From Alphaproteobacteria bacterium (GTDB lineage: Bacteria > Pseudomonadota > Alphaproteobacteria > Kiloniellales > J153): a DNA stretch of 11,945 nt. The position numbers and the translations under genes are program-made. The notes beneath the pieces are model-generated. The model worked only from the letters and a program-made list of their open reading frames with translations. It made no database searches and was not told where the DNA came from. The stretch lies in NCBI GenBank assembly GCA_003693905.1, contig RFLL01000403.1, forward strand, positions 1-11,945, in the 5' to 3' direction. Below are positions 1-6,591 of this stretch, piece by piece (position 1 is the first letter of the stretch; each line of letters opens with the position of its first letter).

Positions 1-426
1 CCCCGCCGAACAACGTCAGCGCCAGGCTCGGCCACTGTTCCGGCCAGAACAGGCCGAAATTCACCAGTCGCCATGAAAAGGGCGCCAGAAGATCGACACC
101 GTTGGCCCATTTCGTCTGCACCGCATCGAGAAGCAGATGCATCACCGCTCCCAGCGCGAGGGTGGCAAAGACCGCTCGCGGCCGGGCGCTGAGCGCAGCC
201 AGCCCGGGACCAGAACCAGGCACATGAACAGGGCGCTCTGCACCGTGGCATAGAGCATCACCTCATAGGGAGGCAGCCCCGGCGCCACGACCTCGGCGAT
301 GCGACGCGCGATCCACGGCACATCGGGCACGATCGCCCCGAGGCAGACCCATTTGAGGTCGACCCCGGGCACCGCCGCGCGGGTGACCAGCCCCTGAACC
401 CCGATATGCGCCAACGTGTTCGGCAT
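1..426 (-). pseudogene. Membrane-bound metal-dependent hydrolase (DUF457/YdjM-like), frameshifted and cut by the window edge
   Basis: Reading from the ATG at 426-424, the protein begins MPNTLAHIGVQG and carries GAIVPDVPW, both typical of the DUF457 membrane-hydrolase family. The frame then ends early at 142. In the -1 frame the family resemblance continues without a stop to position 1, with HLLLDAVQTKWANG and then LLAPFSWRLVNFGLFWPEQW, including the His/Asp pair and the PF motif expected of this family. The switch falls at the CCCGGG run at 203-208, so one missing base would explain it. The site also reads C CCG GGC in the coding frame, which has the form of a -1 slippery heptamer. I think a real or artefactual one-base deletion is most likely. 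The in-frame extension to 474 adds a low-complexity leader, so I prefer the 426 start. The gene is divergent from the plus-strand cluster, and its function in the cell is not known from the sequence. Confidence 0.62.
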
Positions 427-672
427 CGTGCCTGCCTTCGCCGTTGGCCGGCCTGCGTCCCCGCGGTCCGGCATTTCCGTCCGGTCGCGGCCAAGAAAGC
501 GCTAGCCGGACACACACTAATATAGTATTCACCACGTTACTGCATCATGGATGAAAATAAGAATATGGATGAATGCCTCCCGCCCGGTAACTTTTATTAA
601 TAAATACCCTGCATTCCTGACCGCGTCCGTGATGTTATTGTTCGTCCGCCCCCTCAAGTGCCCCGAGCGCTC
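427..672. promoter_or_regulatory. AT-rich divergent intergenic region, probable promoter area
   Basis: This 246-base gap separates the minus-strand hydrolase fragment from the plus-strand cluster. Roughly 515-610 is conspicuously AT-rich against a GC-rich background. It contains ACTAATATAGTATTC near 517-530, two copies of ATGGATGAA at 547-555 and 565-573, and a perfect 12-base palindrome TTTATTAATAAA at 593-604. I could not assign a convincing -35/-10 pair on either strand. The divergent layout makes it the natural place for promoters of both transcription units. Confidence 0.35.
593..604. repeat. 12-base perfect palindrome, possible operator
   Basis: TTTATTAATAAA equals its own reverse complement. 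It lies 69 bases upstream of the ATG of the first plus-strand gene, inside the AT-rich part of the intergenic region. It could be a regulator site or part of a promoter, but AT-rich stretches produce such palindromes by chance. Confidence 0.25.
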
Positions 673-1218
673 ATGCTGAAAAAGATCATCCGCCGCTTCC
701 TGGTTCCGCGCTCCGCCATCAGCCTCTATTATTTCGTGAAGTACGGAGCAAAGATCAGTCCCCACGCGGAGGTCGAGTTGTCGCCCAACCTGACCTTCGG
801 ACCGGGATGCACGGTCAGCTCGTTCACCAAAATGAAGGCCAGCGACGGCCCGCTGACCATCGGTGCGCGCTGCGGCTTTGCCACGGGGTGCTTTATTTCG
901 CCCGGCGCGAAGGGCATCGTGATCGGAGACAACCTGGTCTGCGGGCCGAACTCGGTGATTACGTCGAGCAACTACATCTACGAGAAGCTGGACGTACACC
1001 CGGAAGATCAGGGACATTCGTCGAAGGGCGTGCGCATCGGCCGCAACGTATGGCTCGGCGCCGGAACCATCGTCCTCGACGGCTCGGTGCTGGGTGACAA
1101 TACGATCGTCGTCGCCAACAGCCTGATCAACCGACGCTATCCGCCCAACGTCATCCTTCAGGGCAATCCCGCCAAGATCATCATGCGCCGCGACGGCGGC
1201 CACGACCGAGGAGAGTAA
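673..1218 (+). CDS. Left-handed beta-helix (hexapeptide repeat) acyltransferase
   Basis: The 181-residue protein belongs to the LbH/XAT acyltransferase superfamily, which transfers acetyl or longer acyl groups from CoA or ACP to hydroxyl or amino groups of sugars and related acceptors. Hexapeptide-type repeats run from about residue 55 to 150. A His in the LDVHPEDQGH stretch (residue 109 from this start) sits where the catalytic His of maltose/galactoside-type acetyltransferases lies. The C-terminal block GRNVWLGAGTIVLDG, then PPNVILQGNPAKII, is highly characteristic. I chose the ATG at 673 because the upstream GTG at 658 adds only five residues, and neither has a strong ribosome binding site. 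It is the first gene of the plus-strand run, and the ACP gene follows after 6 bases. This makes an ACP-bound acyl donor plausible. The acceptor is unknown. Confidence 0.85.
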   Translation: MLKKIIRRFLVPRSAISLYYFVKYGAKISPHAEVELSPNLTFGPGCTVSSFTKMKASDGPLTIGARCGFATGCFISPGAKGIVIGDNLVCGPNSVITSSNYIYEKLDVHPEDQGHSSKGVRIGRNVWLGAGTIVLDGSVLGDNTIVVANSLINRRYPPNVILQGNPAKIIMRRDGGHDRGE

Positions 1219-1224
1219 CAGGAA

Positions 1225-1533
1225 GTGACATCCGTGCGTGAAAAGGCTTTTACCCTCGTCAAGGACGCGATTGCCGAGCTCAACGAGGAGCTGGAGTACG
1301 ACACCCTGCGCGAGGTCGGCGAAGATACGCCGATCTACGGCGGCGACGAAGGTATCGATTCGTTGTCGCTGGTGACCCTGATCGTCAACCTGGAGGAACG
1401 CTCGGAATCGGCCTTCGGGCGCCGCCTGGCCCTGGCCGACCAGAAGGCCATGTCGATGCGCAACAGCCCCTACCGGACCGCCGGCGCGCTCGCCGATTTC
1501 ATCGTCGCCCGCCTGGGAGAAGCCGATGGCTGA
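1225..1533 (+). CDS. Acyl carrier protein
   Basis: A 102-residue, acidic, helical carrier protein. The motif GIDSLSLVTLI has Ser46 in the DSL position, where a 4'-phosphopantetheinyl transferase attaches the swinging arm. The C-terminal part, with NSPYRTAGALADFI, resembles free-standing carriers found in polysaccharide and secondary-metabolite loci more than housekeeping AcpP, which is shorter (about 78 residues). Translation starts at GTG 1225, with AGGAG at 1209-1213 as the probable ribosome binding site, inside the end of the preceding gene. The last 8 bases overlap the reductase gene, suggesting coupled translation. No ketosynthase is present nearby. The carrier is therefore more likely loaded by the adjacent ligase with a ready-made acid than used for chain elongation; that is an inference. 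Confidence 0.9.
   Translation: MTSVREKAFTLVKDAIAELNEELEYDTLREVGEDTPIYGGDEGIDSLSLVTLIVNLEERSESAFGRRLALADQKAMSMRNSPYRTAGALADFIVARLGEADG
1515..1520 (+). promoter_or_regulatory. Ribosome binding site of the reductase gene
   Basis: GGGAGA lies 5 bases before the ATG at 1526 and inside the ACP coding sequence. It supports the 1526 start, which overlaps the ACP stop codon, over the downstream ATG at 1577. Confidence 0.55.
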
Positions 1534-2275
1534 TCCACCACCACGGGCAACGACCGGCACGACCGGCCCCGAGGCGATGCCGGAGGTGATGATCATCACC
1601 GGCACCAGCAAGGGTATCGGCCGTCATCTGGTGGATCATTATACGGCCCGGGGCTATCAGGTCGCCGGGTGCAGCCGCTCGCCCATTGACGCGCCCCCCG
1701 ACGGATACGTGCATTACACGCTCGACGTCGCCGACGAAAAGGCGGTGACGGACATGGTCTGGGACGTCTACAAGCGCTTCGGGCGTCTCGACATCCTGAT
1801 CAACAATGCCGGCATCGCGTCGATGAACCATTGCCTGCTGACGCCGCTGTCGACGGTGCGCGACATTTTTTCGACCAACGTGTTCGGATCGTTCCTGTTC
1901 GCCCGCGAGGCGGCCAAGGCGATGGTCAAACGGCGTTACGGGCGCATCGTCAATTTCGCGACGGTGGCCACACCGCTGCGCCTGGAGGGCGAAGCCGCCT
2001 ACGCCGCCTCCAAGGCGGCCGTCGAATCCTATACCCGGATCCTGGCGCGCGAGCTCGGCGGCTTCAACATCACGGTCAACGCCGTCGGCCCGACGCCGGT
2101 GCAGACCGACCTCATCCGCAGCGTTCCGAAACGCAAGATCCAGGCCCTGATCGAGGCGCAGGCGATCCGGCGCATGGGCGAATACCGCGACATCACCAAC
2201 GTGATCGACTTTTTCATCGCCCGCGACAGCGACTTCGTGACCGCGCAGACGATCTATCTGGGCGGCATCGCCTGA
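1526..2275 (+). CDS. Short-chain dehydrogenase/reductase, FabG-like (3-oxoacyl-ACP reductase type)
   Basis: A 249-residue classical SDR with a Rossmann fold. The nucleotide-binding motif TGTSKGIG is at 25-32, NNAG at 93-96, the structural Asn at 118, and the catalytic YxxxK at Tyr159/Lys163. It would use NAD(P)H to reduce a carbonyl, by analogy with FabG a beta-ketoacyl group on the neighbouring ACP. The usual catalytic Ser, 13 residues before the Tyr, is replaced by Thr146 (IVNFATVA where FabG enzymes have a GSV-type segment). The N-terminal 17 residues before MPEVMIITG are Pro/Thr-rich and unusual. An internal start at 1577 would remove them, but the 1526 ATG has the better ribosome binding site. 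The start overlaps the ACP stop by 8 bases. Substrate and cofactor preference are not determined. Confidence 0.88.
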   Translation: MADPPPRATTGTTGPEAMPEVMIITGTSKGIGRHLVDHYTARGYQVAGCSRSPIDAPPDGYVHYTLDVADEKAVTDMVWDVYKRFGRLDILINNAGIASMNHCLLTPLSTVRDIFSTNVFGSFLFAREAAKAMVKRRYGRIVNFATVATPLRLEGEAAYAASKAAVESYTRILARELGGFNITVNAVGPTPVQTDLIRSVPKRKIQALIEAQAIRRMGEYRDITNVIDFFIARDSDFVTAQTIYLGGIA

Positions 2276-2293
2276 CAGGACGGAACCGGCTTC

Positions 2294-3640
2294 ATGCGTG
2301 TGCGTCGACTGCTCGATTCGCTTGCCACCCGCGGTGACGCCCCGTGCCTGATCTGGCGCGGCGAGACGCTCACCTACCGGGCGCTCGACGAGCTGCGCCG
2401 GCGCTGGCGCGACATCCTGGGCGGGCGCAATATCGCCCCCGGTGCGGTGGTCGGAATCAAGGCGGACCATTCGCCGAACGCGGTGGCCCTGCTGCTGGCA
2501 TTGCTTGAACACGGTTGCGTCGCGGCACTGATTCCGGCAACGGCCCCCGACGAAGCCCCCTACCTGCACGACGCACAGGCCGAGGCGCTGTGCCGATTCG
2601 ATGCCGATGGCGAGGGCGCCTGGCAGGCGGTGCCAGGGCGACACCCGACGGTGCGCCACCGGCTGCTGCAAACGCTGGCCGCGCGCCGCGAAGCGGGGTT
2701 CATCATCTTCTCGTCGGGATCGACCGGACAGCCCAAGGCGATCCTGCACAGCGCCGAACGCTTCCTGGCCAAGTTCGACCGCCCGGGCAAGCGGTTGCGG
2801 ACGCTGGCGTTCCTGCTGTTCGACCACATCGCCGGCATCGACACCCTGTTCTATACCCTGGCCGGCGGCGGCACCCTGGTTCTACCCGAACGGCGCGATC
2901 CCCTGTCCGTGTGCCGCCTGATTCAGGACCACGAAGTCGAGGTGCTGCCGACCTCGCCAACGTTTCTCAACCTGCTGTGCCTGTCGGGCGATCATGCCGG
3001 CTTCGACCTGTCGAGTCTGAAGATCATCACCTACGGATCGGAGCCCATGAGCGCAGCGACACTGGCCCGCCTGGGTGAAATCTTTCCCGGCGTCGACATC
3101 GTGCAGAAGTACGGCACCTCGGAATTCGGCGCCCCGCGGGCACGCTCGCGCGGACGCGACAGTCTGTATCTCAAGCTCAAGGACGACGAGATCGAGGCCC
3201 GGATCGTCGATAGCGTTCTATGGGTGCGCACGCCGACGGCCATGCTCGGCTATCTCAACGCGCCCAATCCGTTCGACGAAGACGGCTGGTACTGCACCGG
3301 CGATGTGGTCGAGCAGGACGGCGACTGGATCCGCATTCTCGGCCGTCAGTCCGATATCATCATCGTCGGCGGCGAGAAGGTCTATCCGCAGGAAGTGGAG
3401 GCGGTGATCCTGGAACTCGACAGCATCGAAGATGCCGTCGTCAGGGGCGAGGCGCACCCGTTCATGGGCCACATTGTCACCGCCGAGGTGACGCCGCGCG
3501 GCGCCGCCGACGAGGCCGCGGTCCGCAAGGAGGTGCGACGTCACTGCCGCGCCCGCCTGGCACCCTACAAGGTGCCGGCCAAGGTACGCATCGCGCAGGG
3601 GCCGCTTGCTACCGAGCGGCAGAAGAAGATCGGGCAATGA
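2294..3640 (+). CDS. AMP-forming acyl ligase (ANL superfamily adenylating enzyme)
   Basis: A 448-residue adenylate-forming enzyme, rather short beside typical acyl-CoA synthetases (about 500-560). Core motifs are present in order: the phosphate-binding loop SSGSTGQPK at 140-148, YGTSE at 273-277, GWYCTGD at 331-337 with the AMP-ribose-binding Asp337, the hinge region with ILGRQSD and Arg351, GGEKVYPQEVE at 359-369, and a C-terminal Lys pair at 445-446 where the catalytic A10 lysine is expected. It would activate a carboxylic acid with ATP and transfer it to a thiol. With an ACP two genes upstream, direct ACP loading is plausible, although CoA is the alternative. The shortening lies in the N-terminal half. 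It begins 18 bases after the reductase, with AGGA at 2277-2280. The identity of the acid cannot be read from the sequence. Confidence 0.88.
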   Translation: MRVRRLLDSLATRGDAPCLIWRGETLTYRALDELRRRWRDILGGRNIAPGAVVGIKADHSPNAVALLLALLEHGCVAALIPATAPDEAPYLHDAQAEALCRFDADGEGAWQAVPGRHPTVRHRLLQTLAARREAGFIIFSSGSTGQPKAILHSAERFLAKFDRPGKRLRTLAFLLFDHIAGIDTLFYTLAGGGTLVLPERRDPLSVCRLIQDHEVEVLPTSPTFLNLLCLSGDHAGFDLSSLKIITYGSEPMSAATLARLGEIFPGVDIVQKYGTSEFGAPRARSRGRDSLYLKLKDDEIEARIVDSVLWVRTPTAMLGYLNAPNPFDEDGWYCTGDVVEQDGDWIRILGRQSDIIIVGGEKVYPQEVEAVILELDSIEDAVVRGEAHPFMGHIVTAEVTPRGAADEAAVRKEVRRHCRARLAPYKVPAKVRIAQGPLATERQKKIGQ

Positions 3641-3675
3641 GCGGACATCTTCCGGACGATCGGCCCGAGCGATGA
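3637..3675 (+). other. Possible 12-codon coupling mini-ORF (MSGHLPDDRPER)
   Basis: An ATG at 3637 overlaps the stop of the ligase as ATGA. The frame runs 12 codons and stops at 3673-3675, where the stop again overlaps, as ATGA, the preferred start of the flippase gene at 3672. Ribosomes could in principle re-initiate twice and so couple the two genes. There is only a weak purine-rich stretch upstream (AGAAGAAG near 3620), and chance is a real alternative. Confidence 0.2.
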
Positions 3676-4673
3676 GGACTGTGACCCGCGACCATATCAG
3701 GGGGCGCAGTCGCCGGCGCCTGCTGTGGGCGCTCAAGCTGGCGTTCGGCCTGGGTCTGCTCGCCGCGCTCGTGCTGTGGCGCGATACCGGACGTCAGCTT
3801 CTCGATCTGCTGGGCGCCTTCGAGGCCCGTTATCTTGTCGTCCTTGCCGTCATCGCTCTGGCCATGCGGTGGACGAGCGCCCTCAAATGGTCGATCCTGC
3901 TGCGTGCGCGGGGTCTGCGCCTGCCGCTGGCGCGCCTGTTCGCCCTCTATCTGATCGGACAGTTCTTCAACAACTTCATGCCCAGCATGATCGGTGGCGA
4001 CATCGCCAAGTCCTATCTGCTGGGCCGGCAGATCGGCTCGCAGGCGCGCTCGGCCGCCTCGGTGGTCGCCGACCGGTTGAGCGGGCTGGTGGCTCTTGTC
4101 GTCATGACGTTTGCCTTGGCCGCTCTCAACGTCGAGCTGATCGACAGCCCCCTGGTCGGTGCGGCGGTGGCCGGGATGAGCGCGCTGTGCTTCGCCGGGA
4201 TCATCGGGATCGCCTGCGGCCGTTCGCTGGCTTCGTGGGCGCGGCGGCACGGCCTCGGCGCCTGGGCCGACCGGATCGCCCGGCCGCTGGCGCGCTTTCA
4301 TGGCGAACTGACGGAATACCGTCACGCCAAGGGCATGCTGGCACTGGCCATGGCGTGTTCGATCATCTTCTACTTTCTGGCCAGTTTGAGCGTATACTAC
4401 GGCTGTGCGGCGATCGGATACTGGCCCGCCTATCTCGACGTGGCATTGATCACGCCGATTCTCTTTCTCGTCTCCAGCGTCCCGGTCTCGCCCAACAACG
4501 TCGGCTGGTGGGAATGGTCGCTCGGCCTGCTGCTGGCCGGCACCGGTGCCCAGCTTGCCGACGGGGTGATGGTGGCGCTGATCATGCGCGCCGTTTCGAC
4601 CGCGATCTCGCTGATCGGCGGTATTCTGTTTCTGATGGAAAGGATCGAAGGACATGGCCAGCCGACGCCGTAG
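3672..4673 (+). CDS. Flippase-like integral membrane protein (UPF0104 / LPG-synthase TM domain family), copy 1
   Basis: A polytopic inner-membrane protein of 333 residues from the ATG at 3672, in the lysylphosphatidylglycerol-synthase TM / UPF0104 family. The MprF member of that family flips lipids. Distinctive conserved segments are FMPSMIGGDIAKSYLLGRQ (from about residue 103) and PVSPNNVGWWEW (271-282). A positively charged N-terminus precedes the first hydrophobic helix. An in-frame extension to 3606 is possible but lies inside the ligase gene and lacks membrane-protein character; GTG 3681 is a close alternative. The gene overlaps the hydrolase gene by 20 bases. It is a clear paralog of the protein at 6592-7569. 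By family it may move a lipid or polyprenyl-linked intermediate; the cargo is unknown. Confidence 0.85.
   Translation: MRTVTRDHIRGRSRRRLLWALKLAFGLGLLAALVLWRDTGRQLLDLLGAFEARYLVVLAVIALAMRWTSALKWSILLRARGLRLPLARLFALYLIGQFFNNFMPSMIGGDIAKSYLLGRQIGSQARSAASVVADRLSGLVALVVMTFALAALNVELIDSPLVGAAVAGMSALCFAGIIGIACGRSLASWARRHGLGAWADRIARPLARFHGELTEYRHAKGMLALAMACSIIFYFLASLSVYYGCAAIGYWPAYLDVALITPILFLVSSVPVSPNNVGWWEWSLGLLLAGTGAQLADGVMVALIMRAVSTAISLIGGILFLMERIEGHGQPTP
4481..4517 (+). repeat. Long near-identical DNA block shared by the two flippase paralogs (copy 1)
   Basis: These 37 bases, encoding most of the PVSPNNVGWWEW motif, recur at 7377-7413 with a single mismatch (GGC versus GGA Gly codon). Surrounding sequence is clearly more diverged. 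The match probably reflects strong protein constraint on a paralogous pair, possibly helped by gene conversion. Confidence 0.7.
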
Positions 4674-5610
4674 CGGCCGCTGGACCCGGCGCCTGGCATG
4701 GGCGCTGATCGCCGGTGTCCTGGCCGTGTCCGGGTGGGTCGTCGTACCCGAGGCGCTGAAGCTCCGCGAGCTGTGGGTCCTTGCCGCCCGCGCCCGGGAC
4801 GGAGCCGCCACACCGCGCGTGGAGACGATCGAATATACCAGCGCCGGCCGACGCATCGTCGCCGACCTCTATCAGCCCCCCACCCCCCGGGGATACGTCG
4901 TCTTCGCCCACGGCAACCGCCCCGACGGGCGCCGTCATCCGCTCGCCCGCGCCCTTGCGGGCGCCCTGGGGCGCCATTTCACAACCTTGGCCTTCGATTT
5001 TCGCGGCTACGGCGACTCCGGGCCGCTCGGCCCCTACCGACCCGGCATGACCCTCGATCTGACCTCGGACATCGTCGCAGGAGTGCGCTATCTCGCGCAG
5101 CGCTTCGAGGTCGCGCCCGAGGACGTGATCCTGGTCGGCCATTCGTTCGGATCCGCCTCGGTCAACCTGGCGGCCAAGAAACTGGGAGCCCGCCGGGCAG
5201 TGGCGATTGGTACCGGCGATGCCCGGCGCATGCTTTCGTTGCGCCCCGATTTCGCCGCCGGTCAGGTGCGCAAACTGGCCCAGGTCGGCCTGGACGTGCC
5301 ACTCGACCACATTCCGGCGCTCTACGAACCCCTCTATGCCGACAACATTTTCGACACCTGCCCGGCCGGGCAGCGGCTGTTCATCTGGGGCGAGTACGAG
5401 CCCGGAGCGGCCATGATGGGCGATGTCCTCTCCCGCCTGCGCCGCGACTGCCCGGGCCGAATCGACGTCGCCATCATTCCCCGGGCCAATCACATGTACT
5501 GGTTCGAGGGACGCCCGTTCACCGGATTTCAACTATACTCGGTACTCATTGGGCAGAACGGCTGGATCGATGCCGTCGTCGGCACCATCCTGGAGCACCT
5601 CGGCCGATAG
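4654..5610 (+). CDS. Membrane-anchored alpha/beta hydrolase
   Basis: A 318-residue alpha/beta-hydrolase-fold protein. Basic residues at 1-13, then a hydrophobic stretch at about 14-32, suggest an N-terminal membrane anchor or uncleaved signal, placing the catalytic domain in the periplasm. The strand-turn FAHGNRP at 84-90 supplies the usual oxyanion HG. AFDFRGYGDSG at 113-123 is typical of serine esterases, the nucleophile elbow GHSFG has Ser164, and NHMYW near 279-283 supplies the probable catalytic His280. The acid residue is less clear (Glu/Asp around 247-256). An AAAGGA at 4639-4644, within the flippase gene, fits as ribosome binding site. Tight coupling with a flippase suggests it may trim or deacylate an exported lipid or acyl-sugar. 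That role is inference, and a general esterase remains possible. Confidence 0.83.
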   Translation: MASRRRSGRWTRRLAWALIAGVLAVSGWVVVPEALKLRELWVLAARARDGAATPRVETIEYTSAGRRIVADLYQPPTPRGYVVFAHGNRPDGRRHPLARALAGALGRHFTTLAFDFRGYGDSGPLGPYRPGMTLDLTSDIVAGVRYLAQRFEVAPEDVILVGHSFGSASVNLAAKKLGARRAVAIGTGDARRMLSLRPDFAAGQVRKLAQVGLDVPLDHIPALYEPLYADNIFDTCPAGQRLFIWGEYEPGAAMMGDVLSRLRRDCPGRIDVAIIPRANHMYWFEGRPFTGFQLYSVLIGQNGWIDAVVGTILEHLGR

Positions 5611-5650
5611 GTGCGTCGTTCGTCCATCATTCCCTGAGCAAGCGGGCCCC

Positions 5651-6529
5651 ATGACCTCACCGCCCTCGAACAACGCCGCCGGTTCCGATCTTGCCGCCGT
5701 CAGGGGGGAGAATTCTCCGCCCCCTTGCCGCGTGTGCGGTGGGCGGGCGTATCGCCCGTTCGCGCTCAAGAACGGTTTTCACCTGGACCGCTGCCAGGAC
5801 TGCGGCCTGGTTCAGGTCACCGACGATCTGTCGCAGGTCAATCTGGAGGATTACTACGGCCAGGAATTCTTCGAGGAAACCTACGACTGGCTTCAGGCGC
5901 CGGGATCGGGCCGGCGCAAGGAATATCGCAAGTTCCACTACCGCATGGGCGAGATCGAACGCCTCATGCCGGGCAAGGGAACCATTCTCGACATCGGGTG
6001 TTCATTCGGATTTTTCCTCGACGTCGCGCGCGCCCGCGGCTGGCAGCCGGTCGGCGTCGAGATCGGTGCCTATGCCGCCAAGTTCGCCCGCGACGAACTC
6101 GAGATCGAGGTCCACGTCTGCGACCTGCTCAATGCGCCGCTCGAAGAGGGGCGCTTCGATGTAATCACGATGTGGAACGTGCTTGAGCATCTGAACGACC
6201 CGCTGGCCGAGTTCCGGCGCATCAACGCCTTGCTCAAACCCGGCGGTCTGATCGTCTTTACCACCGGCGACGTCGACAGCTACGTCCGTCGGATCGAAGG
6301 TCTGCGCTGGCGGGCACTGATTCCGCCGATCCACGTCGCCAATTACAACTTCAACGCCATCCGGCGCCTGTTTGCGAACACCGGGTTCGAGGTTGCGCGC
6401 CGGTCGGTAGCCTTGCCGCGCGAAGCGCTATTGCAACAGCTCGGCGTCATCGGCCTGTTCAAGGCCTTGCGCCTGAGCGACAAGATGATGATCTTCGGCC
6501 GCAAGATCGCGTCCCTCCCGCTCCCGTAG
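5651..6529 (+). CDS. Class I SAM-dependent methyltransferase with N-terminal zinc-ribbon-like motif
   Basis: A 292-residue protein from the ATG at 5651; an open frame further upstream runs through the hydrolase gene and is not credible as protein. Two CxxC pairs, Cys26/Cys29 and Cys48/Cys51, form a probable zinc-binding ribbon, as seen in sugar C-methyltransferases and related enzymes of polysaccharide loci. The Rossmann methyltransferase domain follows, with motif I ILDIGCSFGFFLD at 112-124, an acidic residue at the end of strand 2 (GVEIG, Glu137), and the MWNVLEHL segment at 174-181 followed by LLKPGG at 194-199, typical of Methyltransf_11/12/13 enzymes. It lacks the long C-terminal domain of NDP-hexose C-methyltransferases, so the methyl acceptor may differ. 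It lies 40 bases after the hydrolase gene and has no obvious strong ribosome binding site. Confidence 0.84.
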   Translation: MTSPPSNNAAGSDLAAVRGENSPPPCRVCGGRAYRPFALKNGFHLDRCQDCGLVQVTDDLSQVNLEDYYGQEFFEETYDWLQAPGSGRRKEYRKFHYRMGEIERLMPGKGTILDIGCSFGFFLDVARARGWQPVGVEIGAYAAKFARDELEIEVHVCDLLNAPLEEGRFDVITMWNVLEHLNDPLAEFRRINALLKPGGLIVFTTGDVDSYVRRIEGLRWRALIPPIHVANYNFNAIRRLFANTGFEVARRSVALPREALLQQLGVIGLFKALRLSDKMMIFGRKIASLPLP

Positions 6530-6591
6530 GACGCCTCCGCGCCTGCCGCCCTTTCCCAGAAATCACGACGAACACTGCGAGACCATCCGGC

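Noticed and set aside
547..600. 17-codon open frame (MDENKNMDECLPPGNFY) in the intergenic region
   Set aside because: It has no Shine-Dalgarno sequence upstream, and its AT-rich composition matches the non-coding island. I treat it as part of a regulatory region.
529..1611. Long minus-strand open frame of 360 codons
   Set aside because: It is antisense to the acyltransferase and ACP genes, is low in recognisable motifs and rich in Arg/Ala/Asp. It is a by-product of high third-position GC.
1499..2827. Minus-strand open frame of 442 codons
   Set aside because: It lies opposite the reductase and ligase genes, whose motifs are unmistakable. Its translation is Arg/His/Gln-rich without family features.
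3609..4856. Minus-strand open frame of 415 codons
   Set aside because: It lies opposite the first flippase gene; its hydrophilic, Gln/Arg-rich translation is the mirror of a membrane protein.
5423..5650. Upstream in-frame extension of the methyltransferase
   Set aside because: It overlaps the hydrolase C-terminus in another frame and is Ser/Pro/Arg-rich. The zinc-ribbon and methyltransferase domains start well after the ATG at 5651.
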